Of a stretch of 35,954 bases of DNA, positions 15,142 to 22,537 are shown piece after piece. Each line of letters opens with the position of its first letter. Within the stretch, counting starts at the first letter, position 1. Source of the stretch: an uncultured beta proteobacterium. Lineage in GTDB: Bacteria; Pseudomonadota; Gammaproteobacteria; Burkholderiales; Burkholderiaceae_C. The notes under the pieces were generated by a model. The model was not told the origin of the DNA and did not search any database. It saw only the letters and a list, made by a program, of their open reading frames with translations. A program made the translations under genes and the position numbers. Location of the stretch: positions 1-35,954 of the forward strand of contig CAIMZI010000044.1 in NCBI GenBank assembly GCA_903845935.1, read 5' to 3'.

Positions 15142-15711
15142 CTATTTTAACCGAGCCCAGACATCAAGCTCCTCAGGCTTGAGGCGTCCCAGTTTGCGCT
15201 GCAATACCGTCCCCTGCGCACCCAGCACAACCGAAAAAGGCAGAGACCCCGAGGGATTGCCCAGTTTACCGCTGAGCTCCGAGCCATCCATACCCGCCAG
15301 ACCCACGGCAAAATGCAGCGGCATTTTTTGCAAAAACGCCTGTACGGCCGACGGCCGGTCCACGGCAAGGCCCAGCACCTGCCAACCATTTGCCTGGTTT
15401 TTATCGAAGAAGGCATTGATAAGGGGCAGCTCTTCAATACAGGGTGGGCACCAGGTGGCCCAAAAATTGATCAGCAAGGGTTTGCCGCGAAATGCCTGCA
15501 GTTGCACGGCCGGGCCCTGGGGCGCGTTCCATTGCAGGCTCCAGAAACCCGCAAAAGGCTCCGCATCCACTGTCGCAGCGACGGCACGATCCCGCTGCCA
15601 CGAATACCCCACCCCCGCGGCGGCGGCCAGCACACCGGCTCCCACCAAGAGGGCACGCCTGCTGCTGGAATGGGGAGTGGCTGCAAGCGGTGCGGATGGA
15701 TTTTCATTCAT
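15142..15711 (-). CDS. TlpA/ResA-like thiol-disulfide redoxin
   Basis: Membrane-anchored or exported thioredoxin-fold protein of 189 residues. An N-terminal region with a twin arginine (SSSRRALLVGAGVLAAAAG) forms the signal or anchor helix. The redoxin domain carries the active site FWATWCPPCIEELP (C88 and C91) and the cis-Pro segment SGSLPFSVV. TlpA/ResA proteins reduce disulfides in the periplasm, often for cytochrome c maturation, but the substrate here is unknown. ATG 15711 overlaps the end of the upstream 198-residue gene by 8 bp, so the two are translationally coupled. An in-frame ATG at 15723 is an alternative start. Confidence 0.88.
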   Translation of the reverse strand: MNENPSAPLAATPHSSSRRALLVGAGVLAAAAGVGYSWQRDRAVAATVDAEPFAGFWSLQWNAPQGPAVQLQAFRGKPLLINFWATWCPPCIEELPLINAFFDKNQANGWQVLGLAVDRPSAVQAFLQKMPLHFAVGLAGMDGSELSGKLGNPSGSLPFSVVLGAQGTVLQRKLGRLKPEELDVWARLK

Positions 15712-16300
15712 GTGCGTGATCATGCAACAAATCCTGCAGGGCTGACGCATCTCCCCGCGGTCGTCGGCCACGGGCGTCGTGTTTCATGGCGCCGCGCATA
15801 TCGTCAAAATCGTAGACCATGAGGTGCACACCGACGTGCGACTCCCAGGCGGGCACGGCCACATGCACGCTCAAGGCATCGACCGTACCGCCCTGAAACC
15901 CAGGTACGGCGCTGACCTCAAAACGCACGCCCATGTCGATCAGCGCAATCTCGGCAGATTTGGAGTCATCGCAGAAGAGCTGGATGTAAATGTCCGACTG
16001 ACGCGTGGCAGTACCGCGCCAGACCGCGCCGCCCACATGCGGCCGAAAACGCTCAAGGCGATGCATCCAAGTCAGTGCCAATTCGCGCAAGACACGCAAC
16101 TCCAGTGGCTGGGTGTCCATGCAAAAAAGTGCGATGTATTCCTCGACCGCAAGCTCGATCTGCTCGTTGTCAGGCAAGGCCGCACGGCCCGACAGCCCCA
16201 GTTGCTTGACCGCGCGGCGCTTGGCAGGGCCGTATTCCAGGCCCTCCTCCACCACCATTCGGGCCGCAGCAGCGGCAATTTCTTCTTTCACAGATTCCAT
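15704..16300 (-). CDS. Conserved hypothetical protein beside mpl (198 residues)
   Basis: I recognise this as a Burkholderiales conserved protein found next to mpl but know no function. It begins MESVKEEIAAAAARMVVEE, continues with a helical, Arg and Lys-rich segment (GPAKRRAVKQLGL), then a mixed alpha/beta C-terminal half (SDIYIQLFCDDSKSAEIALID), ending with a His and Asp-rich tail. It has no signal peptide and no membrane segment. Homologues sometimes carry the name UDP-N-acetylmuramate-alanine ligase in databases. That is probably a transfer from the neighbouring gene, since no P-loop or ligase motif is present. ATG 16300 has no Shine-Dalgarno but has CACAAT 6 nt upstream. It is divergent from mpl, with start codons only 24 bp apart. 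Confidence 0.8.
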   Translation of the reverse strand: MESVKEEIAAAAARMVVEEGLEYGPAKRRAVKQLGLSGRAALPDNEQIELAVEEYIALFCMDTQPLELRVLRELALTWMHRLERFRPHVGGAVWRGTATRQSDIYIQLFCDDSKSAEIALIDMGVRFEVSAVPGFQGGTVDALSVHVAVPAWESHVGVHLMVYDFDDMRGAMKHDARGRRPRGDASALQDLLHDHAHE

Positions 16301-16306
16301 TTGCCC

Positions 16307-16318
16307 ATTGTGCACAAT
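16307..16318. promoter_or_regulatory. Perfect palindrome as bidirectional -10 between mpl and its divergent neighbour
   Basis: ATTGTGCACAAT is a perfect 12-bp palindrome centred in the 24-bp gap. Each strand reads CACAAT, then exactly 6 nt (AGACCC forward, GGGCAA reverse), then ATG. Neither gene has a Shine-Dalgarno. This suggests two overlapping promoters producing leaderless mRNAs. It could instead, or also, be an operator. No clear -35 was found on either side. Confidence 0.5.
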
Positions 16319-16324
16319 AGACCC

Positions 16325-17779
16325 ATGCACATTCATATTCTGGGTATTTGCGGCACTTTTATGGGCGGCCTGGCCGCATTGGCGCGCGAAGCCGGGCACA
16401 AGGTGACCGGTTGCGACACCGGGGTCTACCCACCCATGAGCGACCAGCTCCGTGCGCTGGGCATTGATCTGATCGAAGGCTTTGACGCAGACCAGATGGC
16501 ATTGCAACCCGACATGTACGTGGTGGGCAACGTGGTGAGCCGTGCCCGACTGGCAAGCGGCGAGCCTAAGTTCCCTTTAATGGAGGCCATTCTGGATGCC
16601 GGCTCAGCGTACACCAGTGGCCCGCAATGGCTGGCAGAGCATGTGCTGCAGGGCCGCCATGTGCTGGCCGTGGCCGGCACGCACGGCAAGACCACCACTA
16701 CCGCCATGCTGAGCTGGATTTTGCACAGCGCCGGGCTGGAACCGGGTTTTCTGGTCGGTGGCGTGCCGATGAACTTTGGCGTTTCAGCCAGATTAGGTGC
16801 CTCCACGCTCCCCGATGTGGCTGTTTTGCCTTGGGGCGGCCCTGCGGCAAAACGGGTGGCCGCACCGGTCTTTGTCATTGAGGCCGACGAATACGACACC
16901 GCATTTTTTGATAAGCGCAGCAAGTTCGTGCACTATCGGCCGCGCACTGCCGTGCTGAACAATCTGGAGTTTGACCACGCCGACATCTTTGATGATCTGG
17001 CTGCCATCGAGCGCCAGTTTCACCATTTGCTGCGCACCGTGCCCGCCAGCGGCCGGGTGGTGGTCAACGGCCTGGAGGAGAGTCTGGCACGCGTGCTAAA
17101 CCAGGGTTGCTGGAGCGAAATCCGCAGCTTTGGCGCTGCGGTGAGCGATTTCTCCGCCCTGGGCGAGCCCCATGATTTCGACGTGCTGCTGCAGGGGAAA
17201 ACCGTGGCCCATGTCAGCTGGGCCTTAAGCGGCGTGCATAACCAGCTCAACGCCCTGGCCGCCATTGCGGCCGCCGAACATGTGGGAGTGACACCTGCGC
17301 AGGCCGCAGAGGCACTGGCCACGTTTGAGAATGTGAAACGCCGCATGGAGATACGGGCGGAAATCGTTTTACCCGGTAGCAGCGAAGCCAAGCCCGTCAC
17401 GATTTACGACGACTTTGCCCACCACCCGACCGCCATTCGCACCACCATCAACGGGCTGCGACGCCGCGTCGGCAAGGCACGGATCCTGGCGGTTTTTGAG
17501 CCGCGCAGCAACACCATGAAACTCGGCGCCATGAAAGGGCAGCTGCCCTGGAGTCTGGAGGAAGCGGATCTGGCGTTTTGCCACAGCGGTGGCCTGGGCT
17601 GGGACGCTGCAGCCGCACTGCAAGCCATGGGCGAACGGGCCCAGGTGGCCGACACGGTGGACGGCGTGCTGGCGCAACTGCTGGCCCAGGTGCAGCCAGG
17701 CGACCATATCCTGTGCATGAGCAACGGCGGCTTTGGCGGCGTCCACCAGAGGCTTGCGCTGGCGCTGCAACAGCACTGA
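16325..17779 (+). CDS. mpl: UDP-N-acetylmuramate:tripeptide ligase Mpl
   Basis: Recycling ligase that joins the tripeptide L-Ala-gamma-D-Glu-meso-DAP, released by AmpD and LdcA, to UDP-MurNAc. The product has 484 residues of the Mur ligase family: N-terminal MHIHILGICGTFMGGLAALA, P-loop AGTHGKTTTTAMLSWIL, central VIEADEYDTAFFDKRSKF, the nucleotide-binding segment NNLEFDHADIF and the C-terminal YDDFAHHPTAI. FMGGLA in place of the MurC-type N-terminus and the DEYD motif favour Mpl over MurC. The start at 16325 matches the family. The frame is open further upstream but antisense to the neighbour. There is no Shine-Dalgarno, and CACAAT lies 6 nt before the ATG. Confidence 0.94.
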   Translation: MHIHILGICGTFMGGLAALAREAGHKVTGCDTGVYPPMSDQLRALGIDLIEGFDADQMALQPDMYVVGNVVSRARLASGEPKFPLMEAILDAGSAYTSGPQWLAEHVLQGRHVLAVAGTHGKTTTTAMLSWILHSAGLEPGFLVGGVPMNFGVSARLGASTLPDVAVLPWGGPAAKRVAAPVFVIEADEYDTAFFDKRSKFVHYRPRTAVLNNLEFDHADIFDDLAAIERQFHHLLRTVPASGRVVVNGLEESLARVLNQGCWSEIRSFGAAVSDFSALGEPHDFDVLLQGKTVAHVSWALSGVHNQLNALAAIAAAEHVGVTPAQAAEALATFENVKRRMEIRAEIVLPGSSEAKPVTIYDDFAHHPTAIRTTINGLRRRVGKARILAVFEPRSNTMKLGAMKGQLPWSLEEADLAFCHSGGLGWDAAAALQAMGERAQVADTVDGVLAQLLAQVQPGDHILCMSNGGFGGVHQRLALALQQH

Positions 17780-17837
17780 GGCAGGCCGCAGGCGAGCTTC
17801 GGCGAGGCGATCCGCCTAGAGCGTGAGAAAAATTCGT

Positions 17838-18146
17838 TTAGTAGGTCACGCTCAGGGTGTCCGCATCCACCTGCAGCAACTTCTTGCCCAGAGCCGCACT
17901 GGCGGCTGCGGCAAAGGCCGCTGCCCAGGCCGCATCGGCAAAGCGCTTGGAACCCGCCTCGCGGGCGATTACCACCACCTTGTCGGCCAGCAACAGCTTG
18001 CCGGAAGCGCGCAGCGGCTCACATTCCAGCGCCACAAACTGGTCGTCCAGCCATTTGCGTGCCACGTCATTTTCGAGCGGCTCCCGGCCTTCGGTGCTGA
18101 AGGAAAACTCCTTGCCTTCCACAATCACATTGACTTCACTGCGCAT
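17838..18146 (-). CDS. Conserved hypothetical protein (102 residues)
   Basis: Small soluble protein beginning MRSEVNVIVEGKEFSFSTEG, with a beta-rich first half, a WLDDQFVALECEPLRASGK middle, and an Ala-rich helix (AAWAAAFAAAASAALGKK) before the C-terminal LLQVDADTLSVTY. No motif or family is recognised. ATG 18146 is chosen because GAGGAAA lies 7 nt upstream and codon use is good from there. The open frame extends to 18230 but without support. It lies 97 bp downstream of aroG on the same strand, and its stop converges on mpl with 58 bp between. Confidence 0.7.
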   Translation of the reverse strand: MRSEVNVIVEGKEFSFSTEGREPLENDVARKWLDDQFVALECEPLRASGKLLLADKVVVIAREAGSKRFADAAWAAAFAAAASAALGKKLLQVDADTLSVTY

Positions 18147-18243
18147 ATCGTTTCCTCTTTGGTATCTATGGCGCAAGCGTACCGCAAGAAGGTGGGCGCA
18201 GGCTGACAATTGCGCAGCCAGATCGCCCAACGCATCCGAGTGT

Positions 18244-19341
18244 CTAGCGCCGACGCGCCTTCACGGCCTGCGACAGCACTTCCAGCGAGGCCAGCGAATC
18301 GTCCCAACCCAGGCAGGCATCGGTAATGCTCTTACCATATTCCAGCTTGCTGGCATCGTCCTTGCCCGGCGTGAACTTTTGCGCGCCGGCCTGCAAATGG
18401 CTTTCCACCATCACGCCAAACACGCTGGTGGAACCCGCTGTGATCTGGGCTGCGATGTCGCGCGCCACTTCGAGCTGCTTCTCATGCTGCTTGCTGCTGT
18501 TGGCGTGGCTGCAATCCACCATCAGGGTGCTCGGCAGCTTGGACTTTTCCAGCTCGGTACAGGCTGCTGCCACGCTGGCCGCATCGTAATTGGGCGCCTT
18601 GCCGCCGCGCAGAATCACATGGCAATCCGGGTTGCCCTTGGTCTGCACAATTGCCACCTGGCCATTCTTGTGCACCGACAAAAAGTGGTGCGCACCGGCT
18701 GCCGCCTGGATGGCGTCGGTGGCAATCTTGATATTGCCGTCTGTGCCGTTCTTGAAGCCGATCGGCGCCGACAGGCCGGAGGCCAGTTCGCGGTGCACCT
18801 GGCTTTCGGTGGTGCGGGCACCAATGGCGCCCCAGGAAATCAGGTCGCCCAGGTACTGGGGCGAGATCACGTCCAGAAACTCGCTACCGGCTGGCAGGCC
18901 CATGCGGTTGATCTCGATCAGCAACTGGCGCGCAATGCGCAGGCCTTCGTCGATGCGGAAGCTCTCGTCCAGGTAGGGGTCGTTGATCAAGCCCTTCCAA
19001 CCCACCGTGGTGCGAGGCTTCTCGAAATACACGCGCATCACAATTTCCAAAGTGTCGGCGTACTTCACGCGCATTTCCTTCAGGCGGCGCGCGTATTCCA
19101 CGGCGGCAGCCGGGTCATGGATGGAGCAGGGGCCGATGACGACCAGCAGGCGGTCATCGGTTCCGGCCATGATGTTGTGGATGGCGTGGCGGGTGTCGGC
19201 AATCAGCTTTTCAACGGCTGTGCCCTGGATCGGGAAAAAGCGGACCAGATGCTCGGGAGGTGGCAACACGGTAATGTCCTTGATGCGTTCGTCATCGGTA
19301 ATGCCGGTACGGTCGGCGCTGGTGTGGACTTTGGTGGTCAT
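18244..19341 (-). CDS. aroG: 3-deoxy-7-phosphoheptulonate (DAHP) synthase, class I
   Basis: First enzyme of the shikimate pathway, condensing phosphoenolpyruvate and erythrose 4-phosphate. The product has 365 residues, close to E. coli AroF/G/H. Motifs include VVIGPCSIHDPAAA, RVYFEKPRTTVGWKGLIND, GARTTESQVHRELASGL, the metal-site histidine in MVDCSHANSSKQHEKQ, and YGKSITDACLGWDDS. ATG 19341 has AGGGA 9 nt upstream. Which aromatic amino acid inhibits the enzyme cannot be read safely from sequence. The leader strongly suggests phenylalanine controls transcription (see the attenuator and leader peptide at 19381-19504). No other shikimate gene is adjacent. Confidence 0.95.
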   Translation of the reverse strand: MTTKVHTSADRTGITDDERIKDITVLPPPEHLVRFFPIQGTAVEKLIADTRHAIHNIMAGTDDRLLVVIGPCSIHDPAAAVEYARRLKEMRVKYADTLEIVMRVYFEKPRTTVGWKGLINDPYLDESFRIDEGLRIARQLLIEINRMGLPAGSEFLDVISPQYLGDLISWGAIGARTTESQVHRELASGLSAPIGFKNGTDGNIKIATDAIQAAAGAHHFLSVHKNGQVAIVQTKGNPDCHVILRGGKAPNYDAASVAAACTELEKSKLPSTLMVDCSHANSSKQHEKQLEVARDIAAQITAGSTSVFGVMVESHLQAGAQKFTPGKDDASKLEYGKSITDACLGWDDSLASLEVLSQAVKARRR

Positions 19342-19380
19342 GGGCTTATTCCCTGGGTTAAAACAAACAAAAGGTTGGGC

Positions 19381-19410
19381 AAAAAAAAACCGCCGGGGGT
19401 GCCAGCGGTT
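19381..19410 (-). terminator. Attenuator terminator upstream of aroG
   Basis: On the reverse strand CCGCTGG (19408-19402) pairs with CCGGCGG (19396-19390) around a 5-nt loop, with one G-U pair. Two A-U pairs extend the base. Nine T residues follow (19389-19381). It lies 40 bp before the aroG start codon and after the leader peptide stop, the classic position of an attenuator. The upstream arm can instead pair with 19460-19454 inside the leader frame. Confidence 0.85.
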
Positions 19411-19441
19411 GTTTGAAGATTCGGTACTTTCTCAGGTACGT

Positions 19442-19504
19442 TCAGATCTCTCTACCGCCGCAGGCGCTTGAGAACCAACCAAAGAAAAAAGTTACAGAAT
19501 ACAT
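19442..19504 (-). CDS. Phenylalanine-rich attenuator leader peptide of aroG
   Basis: A 20-codon frame on the reverse strand encodes MYSVTFFFGWFSSACGGREI. Codons 6-8 and 11 are Phe and codon 10 is Trp, resembling pheL-type leaders. The sequence CGGCGGT at codons 15-17 (19460-19454) can pair over 7 bp (one G-U) with ACCGCTG (19409-19403), which contains the 5' arm of the terminator. A ribosome stalled at the Phe codons would leave CGGCGGT free and prevent termination. A ribosome reaching the stop would cover it and allow termination. The peptide start has the extended -10-like TGCTACATT 7 nt upstream and no obvious Shine-Dalgarno. Confidence 0.8.
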   Translation of the reverse strand: MYSVTFFFGWFSSACGGREI

Positions 19505-19541
19505 AGCTTGCAATGTAGCACAAGTTTTTAACGCGGAACTT

Positions 19542-19874
19542 TCAAACGACCAGCCAGCGCCACAGACCATAGACGATGAAGCCACCCAGAATGGCGGCCA
19601 GCGTCTGACGCGTCCAAAGGGCCACGGCCACCGCCGCAATGGTTCCGGGCAGGTAGGCGTTGTGCAGCGACACATCCATCGCACCCTGCGGTGCCAGCGC
19701 CATCGGAGCGATCAGCGCGGTCAGCACCGCCGCCGGCACGTAGCGCAAGGCACGCTCCAGCCAGTCCGGGAAGGCCACGCGGTGGCCGAACACCAGAAAG
19801 CTCAGACGGATGCCGTAAGTCACCACTACCATGCCCGCCAGCGTCAAGGCCTGTTCGATGTTCGTGTTGCTCAT
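19542..19874 (-). CDS. azlD: AzlD-type branched-chain amino acid exporter small subunit
   Basis: Small inner-membrane protein of 110 residues with about four membrane segments. It begins [23 protein letters not shown] and contains the family-typical [15 protein letters not shown]. AzlD (YgaH in E. coli) works with AzlC (YgaZ) to export branched-chain amino acids such as valine. The actual substrate here is not shown. ATG 19874 overlaps the azlC stop as ATGA. The aroG leader begins 38 bp beyond its stop, so read-through into aroG would still meet the attenuator. Confidence 0.88.
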   Translation of the reverse strand: MSNTNIEQALTLAGMVVVTYGIRLSFLVFGHRVAFPDWLERALRYVPAAVLTALIAPMALAPQGAMDVSLHNAYLPGTIAAVAVALWTRQTLAAILGGFIVYGLWRWLVV

Positions 19875-20587
19875 GGCTCGCCCCCTTGCCGCACGGGTTT
19901 GGGTACCTGCTCTGACCACAATTCCACCAGCACACCTGTGGCCACACCCGCGATGGCGGCCAGCATCAATCCCAGCTTAAAGGGCATACCGCGCGCCAGC
20001 AGCGCTACGCCACCGGCAACTAGGGCGGCGAACAGCACCGGTCGCTCACGCAATTGCAGGGCGACGATGGCCGAAAAGGTAGCGACCATGGCAAAGTCCA
20101 GGCCCAGTGTGGCCAGCACCGGCACGCTCTGGCCCAGCAGCACACCGACGATGGTCCAGACTTGCCAATTGAGGTACATGGCCAGGGAGGAGCCCAGCCA
20201 GTAATGGGCGCCGTCTTTCAGGCTGGCATGGTGGCGCAACTGATTTTCCACCACGGCAAAGGTCTCATCGGTGAGCCAGAACGCCAGCGACCAGCGCCAG
20301 CGCGCAGGTAGCTCACGCGCATAGGGCAAGAGCGTGGCGCTGTAAAGCGCATGGCGCAGATTGACGACCAAGGTGGTAAGCCAGATCACCGGCAAGGCGG
20401 TGCCACTGCCAATCAGGCTGACCGCCACAAACTGCGAGGAGCCGGCAAACACTAGCGCCGAAAGCCCCAGAGTCAACCACACCGGCAGGCCACTGCCAAT
20501 GGCCAGGGTGCCGAAGATCACGCCAAAGGGCGCGGCTCCCACCAGCATCGGGAAGGTGTCGCGCGCTCCGCTTAGAAAGGGACGCAA
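19871..20587 (-). CDS. azlC: AzlC-type branched-chain amino acid exporter large subunit
   Basis: Inner-membrane protein of 238 residues. The family signature [17 protein letters not shown] near residue 14, the segment [10 protein letters not shown], and [11 protein letters not shown] are visible, with about six to eight hydrophobic segments. The best start is TTG at 20587, preceded by AAGGT that overlaps the tldD stop. No ATG lies close enough upstream, and the first conserved helix starts only about 13 residues in. It follows tldD after 12 bp and overlaps azlD by 4 bp, so tldD, azlC and azlD probably form one transcript. The pair exports amino acids in characterised relatives. Confidence 0.9.
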   Translation of the reverse strand: MRPFLSGARDTFPMLVGAAPFGVIFGTLAIGSGLPVWLTLGLSALVFAGSSQFVAVSLIGSGTALPVIWLTTLVVNLRHALYSATLLPYARELPARWRWSLAFWLTDETFAVVENQLRHHASLKDGAHYWLGSSLAMYLNWQVWTIVGVLLGQSVPVLATLGLDFAMVATFSAIVALQLRERPVLFAALVAGGVALLARGMPFKLGLMLAAIAGVATGVLVELWSEQVPKPVRQGGEP

Positions 20588-20599
20588 ACCGCAGCGACC

Positions 20600-22060
20600 T
20601 TAAGCGGTGCCGCCTACGGTCAGGCCGTCAATGCGCAGGGTGGGCTGGCCCACGCCTACCGGCACGCTCTGACCTTCCTTGCCGCAGGTGCCCACACCGC
20701 TGTCGAGCTTCATGTCGTTGCCGATCATGCTGACGCGCTTGAGGCACTCCGGGCCGCTGCCCACAATGGTCGCGCCCTTGACCGGGTACAGGATCTTGCC
20801 GTTTTCCACCCAGTAGGCTTCCGACGCCGAGAAGACAAACTTGCCGGACGTGATGTCAACCTGACCGCCGCCGAAGTTGGTGGCGTACAGGCCCTTCTTG
20901 ATGCTCTTGACGATTTCTTCGGGCGCCTTGTCGCCAGCCAGCATGTAGGTGTTGGTCATGCGCGGCATGGGAATATGGGCATAGCTTTCGCGTCGGCCAT
21001 TTCCCGTGGGCGCCACACCCATCAGGCGCGCATTCATGCTGTCCTGGATATAGCCCTTGAGAATGCCGTCCTCGATCAGCACATTGCGCTGGCTGGCATT
21101 GCCCTCGTCGTCCACATTGAGCGAGCCGCGCCGGTCGCTGATGGTGCCGTCGTCCAGCACGGTCACACCCTTGGCCGCCACGCGCTGGCCGATGCGGCCA
21201 CTGAACGCGCTGGAACCCTTGCGGTTGAAGTCGCCCTCCAGCCCGTGGCCGATCGCCTCGTGCAAGAGAATGCCGGGCCAGCCCGAACCCAGCACCACCG
21301 TCATCTCGCCGGCCGGGGCCGGGCGAGCGTCCAGATTGGTCAGGGCCGCATGCACCGCCTGATCCACATATTCCTGAATCTGTGCGTCTGAAAAATAGGC
21401 CAGGCCGAAGCGGCCACCGCCGCCGCCAGAACCGACCTCGCGTCGGCCCTTTTGCTCGGCAATCACCGTCACCGACAGGCGCACCAGCGGGCGCACATCG
21501 GCCGCAATCGTGCCGTCGGCACGTGCCACCAGCACCACGTCGTATTCGGCCGCCAGACCGGCCATGACCTGGGCCACGCGCGGATCCTTGGCGCGCGCCA
21601 TGCGCTCTACCCGGCCCAGCAGGTCGACCTTGGACTGGCTGTCCAGCGTGGAGATCGGGTCCACCGCCGTATACAGGCTGCGGGCACCGGCCATCTTTTG
21701 CTTGGCCGTCTTCACCCGCCCCGATTGGGCGGCCGAGGAAATGGTGCGCACGGTGCGCGCGGCATCCAAGAGCGAGGCCTCGGAGATATCGTCGGAATAG
21801 GCAAAGGCCGTCTTCTCGCCGCTCACCGCCCGCACACCCACGCCCTGGTCGATGCTGAAGGAGCCGGTCTTGACGATGCCCTCCTCCAGGCTCCAGCCCT
21901 CGGAGCGGGTGTACTGAAAGTAGAGATCAGCCTCGTCCACCTGCTGCGCCTTGATTTCATTCAGGGCGCGGCTCAGATGGGTTTCATCCAGGCCAAAGGG
22001 GGTGAGCAACAGGGCTTTGGCGGTGGCCAGGCGTTCGATGGTGGGTTCGCGAGAGATCAT
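20600..22060 (-). CDS. tldD: Metalloprotease TldD
   Basis: Zinc metallopeptidase subunit that with TldE/PmbA degrades unfolded peptides and matures microcin B17 and antitoxin CcdA in E. coli. The product has 486 residues. The zinc motif [20 protein letters not shown] is intact, and the segments SGSGGGG-like [14 protein letters not shown] and [23 protein letters not shown] are typical. The first residues are [19 protein letters not shown]. The partner gene is not in the window. ATG 22060 has no Shine-Dalgarno, but TAAAAT lies exactly 6 nt upstream, suggesting a leaderless start. Confidence 0.95.
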   Translation of the reverse strand: MISREPTIERLATAKALLLTPFGLDETHLSRALNEIKAQQVDEADLYFQYTRSEGWSLEEGIVKTGSFSIDQGVGVRAVSGEKTAFAYSDDISEASLLDAARTVRTISSAAQSGRVKTAKQKMAGARSLYTAVDPISTLDSQSKVDLLGRVERMARAKDPRVAQVMAGLAAEYDVVLVARADGTIAADVRPLVRLSVTVIAEQKGRREVGSGGGGGRFGLAYFSDAQIQEYVDQAVHAALTNLDARPAPAGEMTVVLGSGWPGILLHEAIGHGLEGDFNRKGSSAFSGRIGQRVAAKGVTVLDDGTISDRRGSLNVDDEGNASQRNVLIEDGILKGYIQDSMNARLMGVAPTGNGRRESYAHIPMPRMTNTYMLAGDKAPEEIVKSIKKGLYATNFGGGQVDITSGKFVFSASEAYWVENGKILYPVKGATIVGSGPECLKRVSMIGNDMKLDSGVGTCGKEGQSVPVGVGQPTLRIDGLTVGGTA

Positions 22061-22066
22061 GAAGCC

Positions 22067-22072
22067 ATTTTA
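22067..22072 (-). promoter_or_regulatory. Candidate -10 of a leaderless tldD transcript
   Basis: On the reverse strand TAAAAT (five of six to consensus) is followed by GGCTTC and the tldD ATG. No Shine-Dalgarno and no good -35 are visible. Confidence 0.4.
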
Positions 22073-22111
22073 GGGGCGCCGCCTCGCCCGTGGTTGATGG
22101 TGTGGCAAGAC

Positions 22112-22537
22112 CTTATTCTTTTTGACTCCCCACGCCCCCGCTGATGCCGCCCCCCTATCCCCCAACCCCTTTCACCCCCACCGGGATGAAAGGGGAGCCA
22201 ACAGCCGATTTGACCTCTTCACGCCGAATACGGAATTACGAGCGTGAGGTTGCCACTGCTTTTTCGAGCCTAAAGCTCATTCCACGAGTTCCGATCGCCG
22301 GAGACGGGGGAAACGGGGAAATAGGTAAATGGCGAGGGTGCCGAAAAAAGTGACCTTAGTCTTCAGCCACCACGCTGGCTCAGGCAAAGCCAACATCCCG
22401 GCCAACGCACATCCGGAAAAACGGTGCCCGGTAAGGCCCTGGCCGAAGCGAAAAAACAAAATCGGCTGTCCGCTTTAGGCTCCCCCTCGCCCGCCGGGGG
22501 CGAGGGGGCCGGGGGGAGTGGGGAGTAAAAAAACAAG
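22112..22537. repeat. MITE-like non-coding element with inverted-repeat ends
   Basis: The 477-bp gap between tldD and rodA holds no credible gene. Its ends are inverted: T-rich then ACTCCCCACGCCCCC at 22125-22139, against the complement of GGGGGGAGTGGGGAGT at 22511-22526, with the T-rich flanks (from 22112 and to 22537) also matching. Inside are terminal hairpins: CCCCTTTC/GAAAGGGG (22166-22195), and CCCCCTCGCCC/GGGCGAGGGGG (22482-22508, an 11-bp perfect stem). A second inner inverted pair is GGAGCC...ACAGCCGATTTG near 22194-22213 with its complement near 22458-22484. No transposase and no clear target duplication are seen. Confidence 0.6.

Noticed and set aside
15779..16324. N-terminal extension of mpl by about 180 residues
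   Set aside because: The extension is antisense to the divergent gene. The family N-terminus begins at 16325.
17780..17837. Hairpin-like AGGCG/CGCCT between mpl and the small hypothetical
   Set aside because: Only a 5-bp stem with a 3-nt loop and no T-run. Not distinguishable from background in G+C-rich DNA.
17857..19416. Long forward frame opposite aroG and the small hypothetical (519 codons)
   Set aside because: Antisense to a clear DAHP synthase, with a His and Gln-rich composition typical of shadow frames.
22277..22459. 60-codon reverse frame inside the MITE-like element
   Set aside because: No ribosome site, lies within inverted-repeat DNA, and resembles no protein family.
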